A program made the translations under genes and the position numbers. DNA of 64,000 nucleotides from Marine Group II euryarchaeote MED-G38 (GTDB taxonomy: Archaea > Thermoplasmatota > Poseidoniia > Poseidoniales > Thalassarchaeaceae), in the NCBI GenBank assembly GCA_002457145.1, contig NTJP01000005.1, forward strand, positions 1-64,000. The letters run 5' to 3'. A model generated the notes under the pieces. The model was not told the origin of the DNA, searched no databases, and saw only the letters and a program-made list of their open reading frames with translations. Position 1 is the first letter of the stretch. Every line of letters begins with the position of its first letter. Below, in pieces: positions 34,947-43,384 of this stretch.

Positions 34947-35513
34947 TTATTCCTTCTTCCTTTTTCTTCCGCCTGATCTGGAAACTCCGAGTTTACGTTT
35001 TTTCTTTTTAATATTTTTATGATTAGTCCTATTATCTATTTGGGATATATTAGCATCTGCCATTGTCATTTCTTTATTTTCTTTTGATTTTATTACTCTA
35101 TCATTTTGCGGCATTATAGTAGAATATAATTTAATATTAAGTGCTTTTGATATTTTTTTAATTGTAGTATCAGTTACCCTATTACCATTTTCCATTTTTT
35201 GTAATATTTTTACTCTCTCATTTACTTTCTTTGCTAATTCTTCTATGGACCAACCTCTATTTTCTCTTTCTTCTCTTATCTTAACATGAAAATTTGGAAT
35301 CAATTCCTCAATTTCAGTCCCAATTAGACTAGTTTTTATTATTTTTTGTTTATTCTTTTTAATATACGTTTCTTTTTTAAAATTGGATCCATCATTAATT
35401 GGCTCCAGACCTAAAGATAACAAACATCTATTGCAGCAATCAACTATGGTAGATAACGTTCTAGTTTTTCTTGTAGAGACTTTTTCATTTCCACATAACT
35501 CGCATGTTCCCAT
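34947..35513 (-). CDS. Multiprotein bridging factor 1 (MBF1) homolog
   Basis: Archaeal MBF1-type regulator of 188 aa. The N-terminal zinc ribbon MGTCELCG through CCNRC (C4, C7 and the second pair around 26-30) is followed by a linker. An Xre-type helix-turn-helix follows, VKIREERENRGWSIEELAKKV through LQKMENGNRVTD. The C-terminal tail is very basic (KKKKRKLGVSRSGGRKRKK), consistent with nucleic acid or ribosome contact. ATG at 35513 is chosen because the zinc ribbon starts there; earlier starts overlap the PAN leader. It is divergent from PAN with about 70 bp between. Confidence 0.92.
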   Translation of the reverse strand: MGTCELCGNEKVSTRKTRTLSTIVDCCNRCLLSLGLEPINDGSNFKKETYIKKNKQKIIKTSLIGTEIEELIPNFHVKIREERENRGWSIEELAKKVNERVKILQKMENGNRVTDTTIKKISKALNIKLYSTIMPQNDRVIKSKENKEMTMADANISQIDNRTNHKNIKKKKRKLGVSRSGGRKRKKE

Positions 35514-35584
35514 ACATAATGCGTAACGTATCATATTCATCATTCCTTCGTAGATATCTTAAACTATTGGTCCTCAGAATATTT

Positions 35585-36823
35585 ATGAGTAGCAAGGTTG
35601 ATAGAACTGTAAATTTCAAAAATGATGTACAGAACAAAGATAATAATGAAAACTCACAACTTATTGAAGTTCTCAAAAAAGATTATGTTATTTTATCTGA
35701 AAAATCCCAACAACTACTTACAGATAAGTTGTTTCTTGAGAATGAATGTTCAAGATTAAAGAAGCGTGTAAATCGAATGGAAGAAGAAATATCAAACTTA
35801 CATGCACCCCCATTCGTTGTGGGACATCTACAAGATACAATAAATGACAATGGAATAGTTCGTAGTTCTAATGGTACTGTATTCTTAGTTTCTATAAACA
35901 AACACATAGAGGAAAGTAAATTACTTCCAGGTGCAAGGGTCGCATTAAATCAAGATAATTTATCTATTATAGAAGTCCTTGATGATTCTTGGGATCCTTT
36001 GGTTTCTAGTGCTGAGATTATAGAATCACCAGAGATTAAATTTACTGACATAGGCGGTTTAGATGAACAAATAAAACAAATTAGACAAGCAATAGAATTA
36101 CCAATTGAAAATCCTGAGGCATTTGACAAATTTGGTATTGAATCTCCAAAAGGAGTGTTATTGGCAGGCCCGCCCGGAACTGGCAAAACTCTTCTTGCCA
36201 AAGCCGTTGCATCATCAACAAATGCTACATTTCTTGGTATTGTTGGGTCTGAACTAGCTCAAAAATATATTGGAGAAGGAGGGAGAATGGTTCGGGAACT
36301 ATTTGATCTGGCAAGTAAAAAAGCTCCTTCGATAATTTTTATAGATGAAATTGACTCAATAGGTTCTAAGCGATTAGATTCTACAACTTCAGGTGATCGG
36401 GAGGTTCAACGTACATTAATGCAATTATTAGCTGAAATGGACGGTTTTGATTCCGTAAAGAATGTGAAAGTAATAGCTGCCACTAATAGGCCTGAATTAT
36501 TAGATGTCGCATTATTACGCTCGGGACGTTTTGATAGGATTGTATCACTACCTCTACCTGAAAAGGAATCTAGAAGAAGCATCTTAGAAGTTCATACTCG
36601 TAATACTCCCTTATCTAATAATATTGATTTAAACTTTATTTCAAATAAAACAGAAGGATTTAGTGGAGCAGAATTAAAGGCATTGATAGTTGAAGCAGCC
36701 ATGAATGCGATTTCAGAGAATAGAAATAAAGTAAATAAGAAAGATATTGTTAAATCAATAGAAATTATAGTAAAAAAGAAAAATGAAAACCCTTCTAATA
36801 GTAATGAAAATCTATACAGATAA
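35585..36823 (+). CDS. pan: Proteasome-activating nucleotidase (PAN)
   Basis: AAA+ unfoldase that feeds substrates into the 20S proteasome (alpha subunit at 640-1350). The 412-aa chain has an N-terminal coiled coil (about 20-75), an OB domain (about 80-130) and the AAA module. The AAA module has Walker A GPPGTGKT near residue 194, Walker B IIFIDEIDS, and the arginine finger region LLRSGRFDR. The last three residues are LYR, a hydrophobic-Tyr-X tail that docks into the proteasome alpha ring and opens the gate. The ATG at 35585 precedes the coiled coil; an earlier in-frame start at 35504 overlaps MBF1 and is rejected. Confidence 0.96.
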   Translation: MSSKVDRTVNFKNDVQNKDNNENSQLIEVLKKDYVILSEKSQQLLTDKLFLENECSRLKKRVNRMEEEISNLHAPPFVVGHLQDTINDNGIVRSSNGTVFLVSINKHIEESKLLPGARVALNQDNLSIIEVLDDSWDPLVSSAEIIESPEIKFTDIGGLDEQIKQIRQAIELPIENPEAFDKFGIESPKGVLLAGPPGTGKTLLAKAVASSTNATFLGIVGSELAQKYIGEGGRMVRELFDLASKKAPSIIFIDEIDSIGSKRLDSTTSGDREVQRTLMQLLAEMDGFDSVKNVKVIAATNRPELLDVALLRSGRFDRIVSLPLPEKESRRSILEVHTRNTPLSNNIDLNFISNKTEGFSGAELKALIVEAAMNAISENRNKVNKKDIVKSIEIIVKKKNENPSNSNENLYR

Positions 36824-36860
36824 TCATAATACTCTTCATTGAGATAATGGTCGGATAGCC

Positions 36861-37901
36861 ATGGTTGAGGTGTTGATTGAATGTGTCCCGAATTTTAGTG
36901 AAGGTAGGGATCTTAAAATTATACAATCAATCAAAGATAAGATACTGTCTGTACCTAATGTCAACCTATTAGATATTGACGTGGGCCATGATTTTAATAG
37001 AACAGTAGTTACAATGGTTGGTACCCCAGATTCTGTTTTGGAAGCAGCTGTGGAGTCCTCAAAAGTAGCTTATGAGTTAATTGATATGAGGCAACATCAG
37101 GGCGAGCATGCTAGAATGGGAGCCGTAGATGTCGTGCCATTCATTCCATTATCAAACGCTTCAATTGAACTATGTACAGAAATTGCAAACAAATATGGTA
37201 AGATAATTAGTAAAGAATGCAATATACCAATCTATATTTATGGTGATGCTGCAGAAAAAACTGATCGAATCAGTCTACCAAATATACGCAAAGGTGAATA
37301 TGAAGGCTTCCCAGAAAAAATAAAACTTGATAATTGGCTTCCTGACTACGGTCCGACAAAATTTAATTATAAGTCCGGAGTTACAGCGTCAGGATCTAGA
37401 AATATTCTGATTGCATACAATGTTAATTTGAATACAAATGATAAAACACTTGCTAATAAAATTGCCGGAAAAATTAGAACAAGTGGTGTTTTTAAGAAAG
37501 ATAAAGAAGGTAATAAGATATTCGATAATAATAATAAAGCCATAAAAAAACTTGGTAAATTCCAATATCTTCAGGCTGCAGGATGGATGTTTGATGAAAA
37601 TACTGCACAAGTTTCTATGAATTTATTAAACTATAATATTACTGGCTTACATGACGTAACAGAATCTATTAAACTTGAAGCAAAAAATCTAGGATTAAAG
37701 GTAATTTCTTCAGAACTTGTTGGTTTAGTTCCATTGAATGCAATGTTAAATGCTGGACAATTCTACGCTAAAAATCCTAAACAACAATCAGAATCAGAAC
37801 TAGTTAATGCTGCTATATCTGGTCTTAAACTAAATGTTATAGATGAATTCATTCCGGAAAATAATATTATCGAGTGGACCTTATCCAATAGTAGGAGGTA
37901 A
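36861..37901 (+). CDS. ftcD: Glutamate formimidoyltransferase
   Basis: Transfers the formimino group from N-formiminoglutamate, the product of histidine breakdown, to tetrahydrofolate. The 346-aa protein begins ECVPNFSEGRDLKIIQSI, the family's hallmark. It continues with LLDIDVGHDFNRTVVTMVG, MRQHQGEHARMGAVDVVPFIP, ASGSRNILIAYNVNLNT and a C-terminal LVGLVPLNAMLNA. It corresponds to the N-terminal half of mammalian FTCD. The cyclodeaminase half is the next gene, 4 bp downstream. This starts a four-gene histidine-use run. Confidence 0.94.
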   Translation: MVEVLIECVPNFSEGRDLKIIQSIKDKILSVPNVNLLDIDVGHDFNRTVVTMVGTPDSVLEAAVESSKVAYELIDMRQHQGEHARMGAVDVVPFIPLSNASIELCTEIANKYGKIISKECNIPIYIYGDAAEKTDRISLPNIRKGEYEGFPEKIKLDNWLPDYGPTKFNYKSGVTASGSRNILIAYNVNLNTNDKTLANKIAGKIRTSGVFKKDKEGNKIFDNNNKAIKKLGKFQYLQAAGWMFDENTAQVSMNLLNYNITGLHDVTESIKLEAKNLGLKVISSELVGLVPLNAMLNAGQFYAKNPKQQSESELVNAAISGLKLNVIDEFIPENNIIEWTLSNSRR

Positions 37902-37905
37902 TTAT

Positions 37906-38526
37906 ATGAATGAAGGTTATATTGCAGTTCTTGATAAAATATCATCAATATCTCCAACACCCGGAGGGGGGGCAGTAGCCGCATTGGTCCTAGGGCATTC
38001 ATATTCATTAGTTTCAATGGTGTCTCAGTTGACACTAAAATCTGATAAATGGATTAAAGGGCATAAGATTAGTAAAAATTTAAAAAATATTTCTGAAAAG
38101 GGAATTTTACATTCTATAGATTTAGCTAATAACGACTGTATTGCGTTTGATAATGTCATGAATTCCTATAGGTTACCCAAAAATAATGAAGAAGAAATTT
38201 CAATAAGAAAAGAAAAAATCATCGAGGCTTCCTTAGAGGCCACTACAGCACCTTATGATATTGCGGAAAAATCTCTAGATTTACTATTATTATTACCTGA
38301 TTTCGCTAAATATGCTAATAAAAATGCTTTGACTGATTTAGCATCAGCATCACAACTAGCAGAATCTGCAGCCTATATTGCATCATTAAATGTTAAAATT
38401 AATACACCTAATTTGTCAAAAGAAGACAGTAGAAAATATAATATAAAAATAAAAAATATATTAAAAGAGAGCAAATCATTAAATGAAAATATTCAAGAAA
38501 TATGTTCCTCAAGAATAGGGTGGTAA
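37906..38526 (+). CDS. fchA: Formimidoyltetrahydrofolate cyclodeaminase
   Basis: Converts formimino-tetrahydrofolate to methenyl-tetrahydrofolate and ammonia, finishing one-carbon recovery from histidine. The 206-aa, all-helical protein has the family motif ISPTPGGGAVAALVLGHSYSL near the N-terminus and ASASQLAESAAYIASLNVKIN near the C-terminus. ATG at 37906 is supported by a strong GGAGGT 8 bases upstream (37894-37899). A longer reading from 37843 lies inside ftcD and is rejected. It is cotranscribed with ftcD and hutU. Confidence 0.92.
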   Translation: MNEGYIAVLDKISSISPTPGGGAVAALVLGHSYSLVSMVSQLTLKSDKWIKGHKISKNLKNISEKGILHSIDLANNDCIAFDNVMNSYRLPKNNEEEISIRKEKIIEASLEATTAPYDIAEKSLDLLLLLPDFAKYANKNALTDLASASQLAESAAYIASLNVKINTPNLSKEDSRKYNIKIKNILKESKSLNENIQEICSSRIGW

Positions 38527-38527
38527 A

Positions 38528-40528
38528 ATGATTTTTTCAGAAGAAATATCTATTGGAATTCCTCATGAATTACCAGAATTCAAAAAATTGGATTTAAAAA
38601 TAGATCATGCTCCAAAAAGACCACTTAATCTATCGTTAAAAGAAAAAAGGCTTGCTATAAAAAATTCGCTAAGATACTTTCCTAAAAAGTGGCATAATAT
38701 ACTCGCAAAGGAATTTTTAGAAGAATTAGAAACCTATGGTCATATATACATGTATAGATTTAGACCTGATTATGATATGTATGCAAGGCCTATACAAGAG
38801 TATCCTGCCAAATCCCAATCTGCAGCATCTATTATGCACATGATACAAAATAACCTTGATCCTGATGTGGCACAATATCCTCATGAATTGGTAACCTATG
38901 GTGGTAATGGGACAGTTTTTCAAAATTGGATTCAGTATAGATTAGTTATGTTTTATTTATCTAAAATGGACGATACACAAACACTTGTAATTTATTCAGG
39001 ACATCCAATGGGATTATTTCCCTCAGACAGTAATTCTCCTAGGGTTGTAGTAACTAACGGTATGGTAATACCGAACTATTCTAGTCAAGAAGATTATGAT
39101 AAAATGAATGCTATGGGTGTTTCACAATATGGACAAATGACGGCCGGATCGTACATGTATATAGGCCCACAAGGAATAGTACATGGTACAGCAATAACTA
39201 TTCTAAATGCTGCAAGAAAATATCTTGGGATAAAAGATGAAAATGGATTAGGTGGGACTTTATTTGTTACATCTGGTCTTGGTGGAATGTCAGGTGCACA
39301 GGCTAAAGCCGCTGTTATCACAGGAGCTGTTTGCGTAATTGCTGAATGTAACCCCTTTGCGGCACGCAAGAGACATGAACAAGGTTGGTTAAATGAAATT
39401 TTTACAGATTTAGACCAATTAGCAATTAGAATTAACAATGCTAAAAGAAATAAAGAAGCTGTTTCACTTGGATATGTTGGTAATATTGTGGATATGTTAG
39501 AATATTTTATTTTTAAAGGGATTGTACCCGATTTGGGAAGCGATCAAACTAGTCTCCATAATCCATGGTTAGGAGGCTATATGCCAGTAGATTTAACTTA
39601 TGAAGAAGGATTAGAATTATTATCTAAAGACCCTGATAAATTTAAATTAAAGGTTAAAAATTCTCTTAATAGGCATGCAAATGCTATAAATGTACTAAGT
39701 AAAAAAGGGATGTTTTTTTGGGACTATGGTAATGCATTTTTGCTTGAAGCTAGTCGTGCAGGGGCTAAAGTAATAGAAAATGATTCTTTTACCTATCCAT
39801 CATATGTCGAAGATATAATGGGTCCGATGTGCTTTGATTATGGTTTTGGACCTTTCAGATGGGTTTGTGTATCTGGTAAAAAATCAGATCTTGATAAAAC
39901 AGACCAAATAGCATTAGATGTCCTGAAAAATCTATCCAAAAAATGTCCAAAAGAGATTAAACTACAATATATGGATAATATTAGATGGATATCTGAAGCG
40001 GATAAACATAATTTGGTAGTTGGTAGTAAAGCGAGAATTCTCTATGCTGATGAAATAGGGAGAACAAAGATTGCTATTGAATTCAATAATGCAATTAGAG
40101 AAGGGAAAATTTCTGGTCCAATAGTTCTGGGGCGTGACCATCATGATGTTAGCGGAACAGATAGTCCATACAGAGAAACAGCCAATATCAAAGATGGTTC
40201 TATGTTTACTGCAGATATGGCAGTACAAAATTTCGTCGGAGATTCATTTAGAGGAGCAACTTGGATTAGTCTTCATAATGGTGGTGGAGTAGGTTGGGGA
40301 GAGGTAATCAATGGTGGATTTGGAATGTTAATTGATGGTTCTAAAAAGTCTCAAGAAAATATTGAATCAATGATTTCATGGGATGTTAATAATGGAATCG
40401 CTCGTAGGTCTTGGGCTAGAAACGAAGGTGCTAAATTTGCAATTAAAAGAGCTATGGATAGGAATAAAAAATTAGAAATAACAGTTTCTAATCTTGTTGA
40501 TGAGGATATTATAGATTTTTTGTTATAA
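38528..40528 (+). CDS. hutU: Urocanate hydratase, long form
   Basis: NAD-dependent urocanase that hydrates urocanate to imidazolonepropionate. The 666-aa protein is the long form, like animal and some bacterial enzymes, rather than the roughly 555-aa common bacterial form. Core motifs are YGGNGTVFQNWIQYRLV, YSGHPMGLFPS, QMTAGSYMYIGPQGIVHGT, the NAD-binding TSGLGGMSGAQAKAA, and the active-site region DIMGPMCFDYGFGPFRWVC. A glycine-rich HNGGGVGWGEVINGG closes the catalytic domain. It starts 1 bp after fchA and is 35 bp ahead of hutH. Confidence 0.96.
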   Translation: MIFSEEISIGIPHELPEFKKLDLKIDHAPKRPLNLSLKEKRLAIKNSLRYFPKKWHNILAKEFLEELETYGHIYMYRFRPDYDMYARPIQEYPAKSQSAASIMHMIQNNLDPDVAQYPHELVTYGGNGTVFQNWIQYRLVMFYLSKMDDTQTLVIYSGHPMGLFPSDSNSPRVVVTNGMVIPNYSSQEDYDKMNAMGVSQYGQMTAGSYMYIGPQGIVHGTAITILNAARKYLGIKDENGLGGTLFVTSGLGGMSGAQAKAAVITGAVCVIAECNPFAARKRHEQGWLNEIFTDLDQLAIRINNAKRNKEAVSLGYVGNIVDMLEYFIFKGIVPDLGSDQTSLHNPWLGGYMPVDLTYEEGLELLSKDPDKFKLKVKNSLNRHANAINVLSKKGMFFWDYGNAFLLEASRAGAKVIENDSFTYPSYVEDIMGPMCFDYGFGPFRWVCVSGKKSDLDKTDQIALDVLKNLSKKCPKEIKLQYMDNIRWISEADKHNLVVGSKARILYADEIGRTKIAIEFNNAIREGKISGPIVLGRDHHDVSGTDSPYRETANIKDGSMFTADMAVQNFVGDSFRGATWISLHNGGGVGWGEVINGGFGMLIDGSKKSQENIESMISWDVNNGIARRSWARNEGAKFAIKRAMDRNKKLEITVSNLVDEDIIDFLL

Positions 40529-40563
40529 GATTCGATGAGTATATCTGTATGATGCCCTGAGGA

Positions 40564-42093
40564 ATGGTTATGAGTGATCTGCATATAGATGGTTATTCAC
40601 TTAAAATTGAAGATGTGGTATCTTTATTTAAAGAATCTAGAAGAGTTAATTTAACAGATGATGCGAAAAATAAAATGAATAAGTCTAGAAAAACTATAGA
40701 AAAAATAATTGAAAATAATAACGTGGTATATGGAATAAATACAGGATTTGGATCATTATCATCAGTAACTATTGATGCCAATAGTTTAGAAGAATTACAA
40801 TCCAATCTAATACGTAGTCACGCTTGTGGAGTCGGTGAAAGAATGGAACCAGAACATGTATTGATGATGATGTTAATACGTGCAAATTCAATAGCAAAAG
40901 GCTATTCAGGTACGAGAATAGAAGTGATAAATTTATTGATTTCTATGATAAATAATAAAATTGCCCCCGTAATCCCAAGAATAGGATCCTTGGGTGCATC
41001 TGGAGACTTAGCTCCTTTATCTCACTTAGCACTCGCAATGATGGGCGAAGGAGAGTGTAATGTCTTAATAGATGGAAATTGGGTGGTAAAAAATGCAATT
41101 GATGCACTACAAATATATAATTTGAAACCTATAATATTTCAAGCAAAAGAAGGATTATCTCTAATAAATGGAACTAGTCAGATGTGTACGTATCTATCAA
41201 TCGCGATATCAAATATGGAACATTTAGTATTCGCTGCTGATGCCTCTGCATCATGTTCTCTAGAAGCTATTAAAGGATCACATTCGCCCTTTGACCCACG
41301 TATACATGATGTTAGACCTCATTTAGGTCAAAAAATATCATCTGCTAGGATTATGGGTTTTCTCTCGAATTCAGATATTCAAAAATCTCATGTAAATTGT
41401 GATAGAGTACAGGACGCATACTCATTTAGGTGTGCTCCACAAGTACATGGTCCTATAATTGAAATTTTAATTGAAGGACGTAGAATGTTAGAAATAGAAT
41501 TAAATAGTGCAACTGACAACCCTTTAGTATTCAGTAATGAAGAAAAATGGGATGTAATCAGTGGCGGTAATTTCCATGGTCAAAATTTATCATTGATGAG
41601 CGATTATCTAGCGATAGCATGTCATGAATTAGCATCTATATCGGAAAGACGGATAGAACAAATTTTAGACCCAAGATGGAGTGGTCAAAAAGCATTTTTA
41701 ACTAATAAAGAAGGTTTGGAAAGCGGTCTGATGATTGTACAGTATGTATCTGCATCACTAATTTCAGAATTAAAGTTACTTTCTAATCCTACATCAGTAG
41801 GCAACGTACCTGTTAGTAATGGCAAAGAAGATCATGTTTCCATGGGTGCGACTGGTACTTACAGAACATTTATTTCCACAAAATACTTATCACTAGTGTT
41901 GTCAAATGAATTAATTTGTGCCAATGAAGCACTAAATCGAATTTCAGAAGATCCTGGAAATGGAGTCCTAATTATTAATAATTGGCTAAGTAAATTAGTG
42001 AAACCTCTCACAAATGATAGATCAATGACAAAAGATTGTGAAGAAGTATCTAAAAATTTACTATTGGGTAATTTATCTAATTTATTTAGGTGA
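40564..42093 (+). CDS. hutH: Histidine ammonia-lyase
   Basis: First step of histidine degradation, eliminating ammonia to give urocanate. The MIO prosthetic group forms from A145-S146-G147 in GSLGASGDLAPLSH. The catalytic tyrosine loop YGINTGFGSL and SRNGKED-like VSNGKEDHVSMG are also present, with length 509 aa. Two ATGs (40564 and 40570) compete; both leave the catalytic region intact. Gene order is ftcD-fchA-hutU-hutH, the reverse of the reaction order. The remaining step, imidazolonepropionase, is 1.3 kb downstream on the other strand. Confidence 0.96.
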   Translation: MVMSDLHIDGYSLKIEDVVSLFKESRRVNLTDDAKNKMNKSRKTIEKIIENNNVVYGINTGFGSLSSVTIDANSLEELQSNLIRSHACGVGERMEPEHVLMMMLIRANSIAKGYSGTRIEVINLLISMINNKIAPVIPRIGSLGASGDLAPLSHLALAMMGEGECNVLIDGNWVVKNAIDALQIYNLKPIIFQAKEGLSLINGTSQMCTYLSIAISNMEHLVFAADASASCSLEAIKGSHSPFDPRIHDVRPHLGQKISSARIMGFLSNSDIQKSHVNCDRVQDAYSFRCAPQVHGPIIEILIEGRRMLEIELNSATDNPLVFSNEEKWDVISGGNFHGQNLSLMSDYLAIACHELASISERRIEQILDPRWSGQKAFLTNKEGLESGLMIVQYVSASLISELKLLSNPTSVGNVPVSNGKEDHVSMGATGTYRTFISTKYLSLVLSNELICANEALNRISEDPGNGVLIINNWLSKLVKPLTNDRSMTKDCEEVSKNLLLGNLSNLFR

Positions 42094-42097
42094 GATT

Positions 42098-42808
42098 ATG
42101 CAGGAAAAAATGCATCTAAAATGCCATCCTGGTACCAATCCAAAACCCTTCAAAGCTAAAATAGTTAATATTGAAGATAATTATTTAATGTTTGATAATT
42201 CATATTGCTTTCCTCGAGGAGGCGGCCAACCAGGCGATATCGGAACTATCATATTAGGAGAATTAGAAAAAGAATTTCATGAAACACTACCAGGAGAATA
42301 TATCAAACATCCCATAGATTCCGTAGATCAATTTAAAATAGGTGATAATATCAAATGTATTATCGATAAAGAAAATCGAAATAGAAATGCTAAAATGCAT
42401 ACAACTCAACATATAGTCTCAGCGTTGGCTAATGATTTGTTTGGTGCTGAGACTATAGGAAATCAAATAGGAACCGAATTTACCAGAATAGACCTAAAAT
42501 TTCAAGATAAGAATAAATTCAATATCGAAGATTTAGAATCCAGTTTCAATGATATATTATCTACCAATGCACCAGTTAATGTATATGATTGGGACAGAAA
42601 TACTATTTTATCACATAATAAAATGAGACATACAAATTTTTTGGATCGTATTCCAAGTTCTATAGAAAAATTAAGAGTAGTAGAAATAGTAGATATAGAT
42701 TTGTGTCCGTGTGGAGGAACACATGTAAAAAATATCAATATATTAGACGATTTAAAAATCAATAGAGTAAAATCAAAAGGTTCAGGAAAATTAAGAATTT
42801 CATATTAG
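42098..42808 (+). CDS. alaX: Alanyl-tRNA editing protein (AlaX)
   Basis: Free-standing editing-domain protein that hydrolyses mischarged tRNA-Ala. The 236-aa product has FPRGGGQPGDIG in the N-terminal barrel. Zinc ligands are in HTTQHIVSAL (HX3H) and CPCGGTHVKN (CX3H), matching the AlaRS editing domain, and GSGKLRISY ends the chain. ATG at 42098 follows the hutH stop by 4 bp; ATG at 42110 is an alternative. A reading from 42038 overlaps hutH and is rejected. Its place at the end of the histidine-use operon has no obvious metabolic meaning. Confidence 0.9.
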   Translation: MQEKMHLKCHPGTNPKPFKAKIVNIEDNYLMFDNSYCFPRGGGQPGDIGTIILGELEKEFHETLPGEYIKHPIDSVDQFKIGDNIKCIIDKENRNRNAKMHTTQHIVSALANDLFGAETIGNQIGTEFTRIDLKFQDKNKFNIEDLESSFNDILSTNAPVNVYDWDRNTILSHNKMRHTNFLDRIPSSIEKLRVVEIVDIDLCPCGGTHVKNINILDDLKINRVKSKGSGKLRISY

Positions 42809-42840
42809 GTGAATAATCTTATAATTAGTTTTGTAACTAT

Positions 42841-42916
42841 TGGTGGGCTCGGCAGGAATTGAACCTGCGATCTCCACCATGTCAAGGTGGCGTCATAACC
42901 CCTAGACCACGAGCCC
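42841..42916 (-). tRNA. tRNA-Val (GAC), CCA encoded
   Basis: On the minus strand, the 7-bp acceptor stem GGGCTCG pairs perfectly with CGAGCCC. The anticodon stem CCACC/GGTGG encloses loop TTGACAT with anticodon GAC (valine), and the T-arm GCAGG/CCTGC holds TTCAATT. Discriminator A is followed by an encoded CCA (42841-42843). No intron is present. An AT-rich TTTAATTTAA element about 45 bases upstream could be its promoter. Confidence 0.97.
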
Positions 42917-42972
42917 TAGGTATCCCTGCCGAAATTGACTTTCCAAATGAATCATTCTAATTAAATTAAATA

Positions 42973-43128
42973 TCATGAGATAATTTTTGAGATTTTTCCT
43001 GAACAGTTTTTTTCTGAACATAGTCCTGCGGCCCTCGTACGTCCATTTTTCATCACTATAAAATGAACATTTGAAATTAATCCATACTTTTTACATCTTA
43101 AACAGAGTCCACTGATTGATGGATCCAT
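42973..43128 (-). CDS. 51-aa zinc-ribbon protein (DUF5679-like)
   Basis: A short gene read directly from the sequence: ATG at 43128, TGA at 42973-42975. Four cysteines lie at residues 9, 12, 37 and 42 (CLRC...CSEKNC), bracketing IVMKNGRTRAAGLC. The K-NGR-x3-G-x-C core resembles the DUF5679 family of tiny archaeal zinc ribbons, whose function is unknown; the last pair is spaced CX4C rather than CX2C. It lies between the tRNA-Val and a 256-bp AT-rich region with two inverted repeats. Confidence 0.72.
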   Translation of the reverse strand: MDPSISGLCLRCKKYGLISNVHFIVMKNGRTRAAGLCSEKNCSGKISKIIS

Positions 43129-43155
43129 AAGCTGGGACACATGTCTCAATTTTCA

Positions 43156-43170
43156 ACCCTATTGTAGGGT
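43156..43170. repeat. Inverted repeat ACCCTA/TAGGGT
   Basis: Perfect 6-bp arms ACCCTA and TAGGGT around TTG, 28 bases upstream of the zinc-ribbon start codon on its promoter side. It may be an operator or a short hairpin. Confidence 0.5.
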
Positions 43171-43246
43171 CAAACAATGAAAAATAATAATAATTGTCAA
43201 AAACGTTATACTGCTGTACAATTTCAATAAACATAATTAAAACTAA

Positions 43247-43270
43247 TTCTGATAACTATGATTATCAGAA
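43247..43270. repeat. Perfect 9-bp inverted repeat
   Basis: Arms TTCTGATAA and TTATCAGAA are perfectly complementary around a 6-base loop CTATGA. It lies about 115 bases past the hutI stop and 119 bases before the zinc-ribbon start, so it could be a regulator site or a transcript hairpin. Confidence 0.55.
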
Positions 43271-43384
43271 ATATGATGTTTGATGAGTTTATAATATAAT
43301 GTAGATTTTCTATTATGTAATGTAATTATTGACAATGAAATATTATATAGGTACTTTCATATCTATAATTATTTATTAACAATT

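Larger units (their letters stand above)
43129..43384. other. AT-rich non-coding region between hutI and the zinc-ribbon gene
   Basis: No reading frame or RNA gene is evident in these 256 bases. They hold the 3' end region of hutI, the upstream region of the small zinc-ribbon gene, and two perfect inverted repeats listed separately. Confidence 0.6.

Noticed and set aside
42038..42097. Earlier start of AlaX inside hutH
   Set aside because: The extra residues are hydrophobic and unlike AlaX, and they overlap the hutH 3' end; the ATG at 42098 follows the hutH stop directly.
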